From the NCBI GenBank assembly GCA_003255065.1, contig QAOA01001205.1, positions 577,712-641,711 of the forward strand: a stretch of DNA of 64,000 bases, written 5' to 3'. Source of the stretch: Cercis canadensis (taxonomy: Eukaryota > Streptophyta > Magnoliopsida > Fabales > Fabaceae). Numbering within the stretch: position 1 is the stretch's first letter; every line of letters begins with the position of its first letter. Made by a program: the position numbers and the translations under genes. Under the pieces are notes generated by a model that worked only from the letters and a program-made list of their open reading frames with translations, was not told the DNA's origin and searched no databases. Below, one piece after another: positions 62,097-64,000 of the stretch.

Positions 62097-62205
62097 GATT
62101 ACGAAACATAGCTTTGGATGTAAAAGCAATAATGAGTCTAAATTTGGGGTGCTTTAGTCTTTTTCATATGATTACGAAACATAGCTTTGGACGTAAAAGC
62201 AAAGC
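62097..62205. repeat. local direct repeat, about 36-bp unit, spacing about 70 bp
   Basis: gattacgaaacatagctttgg(a)(t/c)gtaaaagcaa occurs at about 62097 and again at about 62169, the second differing at one position. Confidence 0.85.
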
Positions 62206-64000
62206 AAAGAGATGGCGATGCCACAGTAATGGCTAGTTGCTTTCCATGCAGATTATGTAGCGGCTTACATTGATTTATAAAATTTTCCAACGCAATGAAG
62301 AAAAAGAAGCAATCCACTCGCTAAGGTCATACTGATATCAATATATAACCCAAAAAAAAGTCATTTTCCTACAAGTAAAACTATTTATAATTATTGTACT
62401 TATTTCATCTCTTCTACTGTTTTTTCTGTTTCTCTTCACTTTTTTTCATAGGTTTTCCTTTTTTTTGCTTTAGCTGTCCGTGCGTTGCACACTTACGTAG
62501 CTTCTTATTTCTCAAACAAACATTGCCCCTTGAACCTGAATGTTTTGTTTCCTGCATGCATGGAATGGAAAATTCAAAATTCTATACCTTTCTTCCATTT
62601 CCATACATGGATAGCATTCCAGTGTACTGCAACCACTCCACGCGCCTTTCCAGTTGAATACAGAAAAATGTAATGACAGCTACTGTAGCATTGAGTTTTA
62701 TCTATCTCATATTACCTCTGTTCTTTTCTTTAATCTTAATTTAATGTCACCTTTTGAGCCAATAATATCAGCCACTCATTATATACGCAAAAATTGATGT
62801 TTTGAAATGTGGGCCAAACCAAACAAACTGAATCTGAGAGCTATTGTTACTCACCATTTAAGCTCTTAAAACTGAAAAAAGAGAGTTAGATTAACATATA
62901 AATAGCACATTGAGCACATGATGATGGACGGTGGTCGGAGAGAAGCCCTTTTATACTTAATTCATAAGATAGGAGTCAAGACTTGAAACTTTAACTTAAA
63001 GAGACATACATGCCATTTTTATTCTTTAATTTGTGGGCTACGCAACGCAAGTGCCTTTTTAAGATGAATGGTTTATAAAACTTGTTTGCTCTTCCTGCTC
63101 CTATTAGTCCACATCAAGCATGAAAGTAAATGGAAGCAAACACAGAAACTCCAATAATTAACTTGCCTTTGTCACCTGTAAACATCACATTGCAAAAATC
63201 TCATCACTTAGCCACCACAACGCGCATAATATTAAAAGGAAACTATTCGATAATGCCCACTAACCAAATTCAAAACCTGGTTGTTTAATGCATTCACACT
63301 TGACCCACATCCACTTATAATCTTCTTTATAAACAAAATTAGTTTTTTAATTGACGTGTTCTTTTCTATTTTCACGTGAATCAAAAGATCATATGATGCT
63401 TTTGACTATCAAGTCTATCTAGAGACATGTACAAGCGTCAAGAGGGACCCTGCATTGGTAAATGATAATGGATCTCAACATAAACTCATTCCTACATATA
63501 TCCTGAAACTTACAACCATTCCCTATAAGCGAAACAAGACACCATATATAGTGTTGATCATTAAAGGAAAAAAGTAAGAGAAATTTCAGATTGCAATTTA
63601 TTTTCTGCGCAACTCTTTCACACGGTCTATAAAAAGATTACGTAGAGTGTTGGTTTGCTTAAGCTGCTGTTTCCAGTATAGTCTTTACTCTTTCCACTTG
63701 TTTGAAAAAGATCACGTATTGTGATGTAGCTTTAGAGTTGTGTTGTGAAAGCAAATAGAATTTGATCACTCTCACTAATAAACATTTACTATTTCCCTTG
63801 TCCGTTTGCTTGTAAATCAATATTAAAAAGTTGTGTTCATTGATACATTGATTGGCTCCAGTAACTGCTTGTTAGAAGAATCCAAAGAAAGGAGGGGAAA
63901 AAAGAAGAAGAAGAAAACTATACTATAGTACTGATGGGCTCTGCTTCTTTGACCTCTGCACATTGTTTCTGTACTTGAAGAGGTAAGGGACCCAGATTAG
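62206..64000. other. gene-free region to the window end
   Basis: No gene recognised. 62394-62673 ORFs lack any family feature. The purine-rich stretch at 63885-63920 followed by gaagaggtaaggg (a possible 5' splice site at 63983) may be a leader of a gene beyond the window, but this cannot be tested here. Confidence 0.4.

Overview
The window is nuclear DNA from a eudicot plant. Genes have AT-rich GT-AG introns, and many products carry plastid or mitochondrial targeting sequences. The proteins include plant-specific families (ATL RING-H2, PsaN, fibrillin, GT-2 trihelix, WAT1/EamA). Much of the intergenic space is decayed plant transposons. The species cannot be fixed from the sequence. Three single N positions (29960, 38846, 43206) show it is an assembled scaffold.

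Layout. 1-3.2 kb: 5' part of a Ty1/copia retrotransposon on the minus strand, cut by the window edge. 5.4-6.2 kb: intronless ATL-type RING-H2 E3 ligase. 6.2-10.9 kb: gene-free and rich in foldback and tandem repeats. 10.9-13.1 kb: PsaN (photosystem I, three exons) and an intronless replication-type histone H3.1. 13.8-21.1 kb, minus strand: ten-exon plastid carbamoyl-phosphate synthase small subunit (carA) and four-exon mitochondrial ribosomal protein L15. 21.3-23.2 kb: Mutator-like element with about 450-bp terminal inverted repeats and a telomere-like interior. 23.5-29.7 kb: a nearly full-length but dead L1-type LINE bounded by a 17-bp target duplication. 30.5-34.6 kb: BolA2 and fibrillin-5, side by side in the same orientation. 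39.5-41.4 kb: two-domain GT-2 trihelix transcription factor. 44.4-45.0 kb: conserved plant three-helix membrane protein with no assigned function. 45.8-49.2 kb, minus strand: seven-exon DnaJ protein with an N-terminal organelle presequence. 50.1-51.3 kb: hAT-type non-autonomous element. 53.4-56.2 kb: lipid-anchored, Glu/Lys-rich disordered protein. 56.8-59.2 kb, minus strand: seven-exon WAT1-related EamA transporter. 59.2-64.0 kb: no gene seen, several repeats.

The host genes do not form a pathway. They are ordinary single-copy plant genes in conserved order. BolA2/FBN5 are neighbours in Arabidopsis, and several others (PsaN, DnaJ, L15m, WAT1) have relatives that, from memory, lie near each other on Arabidopsis chromosome 5. 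I found no prokaryotic-style system, CRISPR array or gene cluster. The least ordinary material is the repeat fraction: a four-copy foldback MITE family, two hAT-type elements, two elements with 9-bp target duplications, and a 120-bp exact LINE fragment ending in an N that looks like an assembly artefact. Splice sites were placed by eye from GT/AG sites, reading-frame continuity and family similarity; all complete gene models close in frame.
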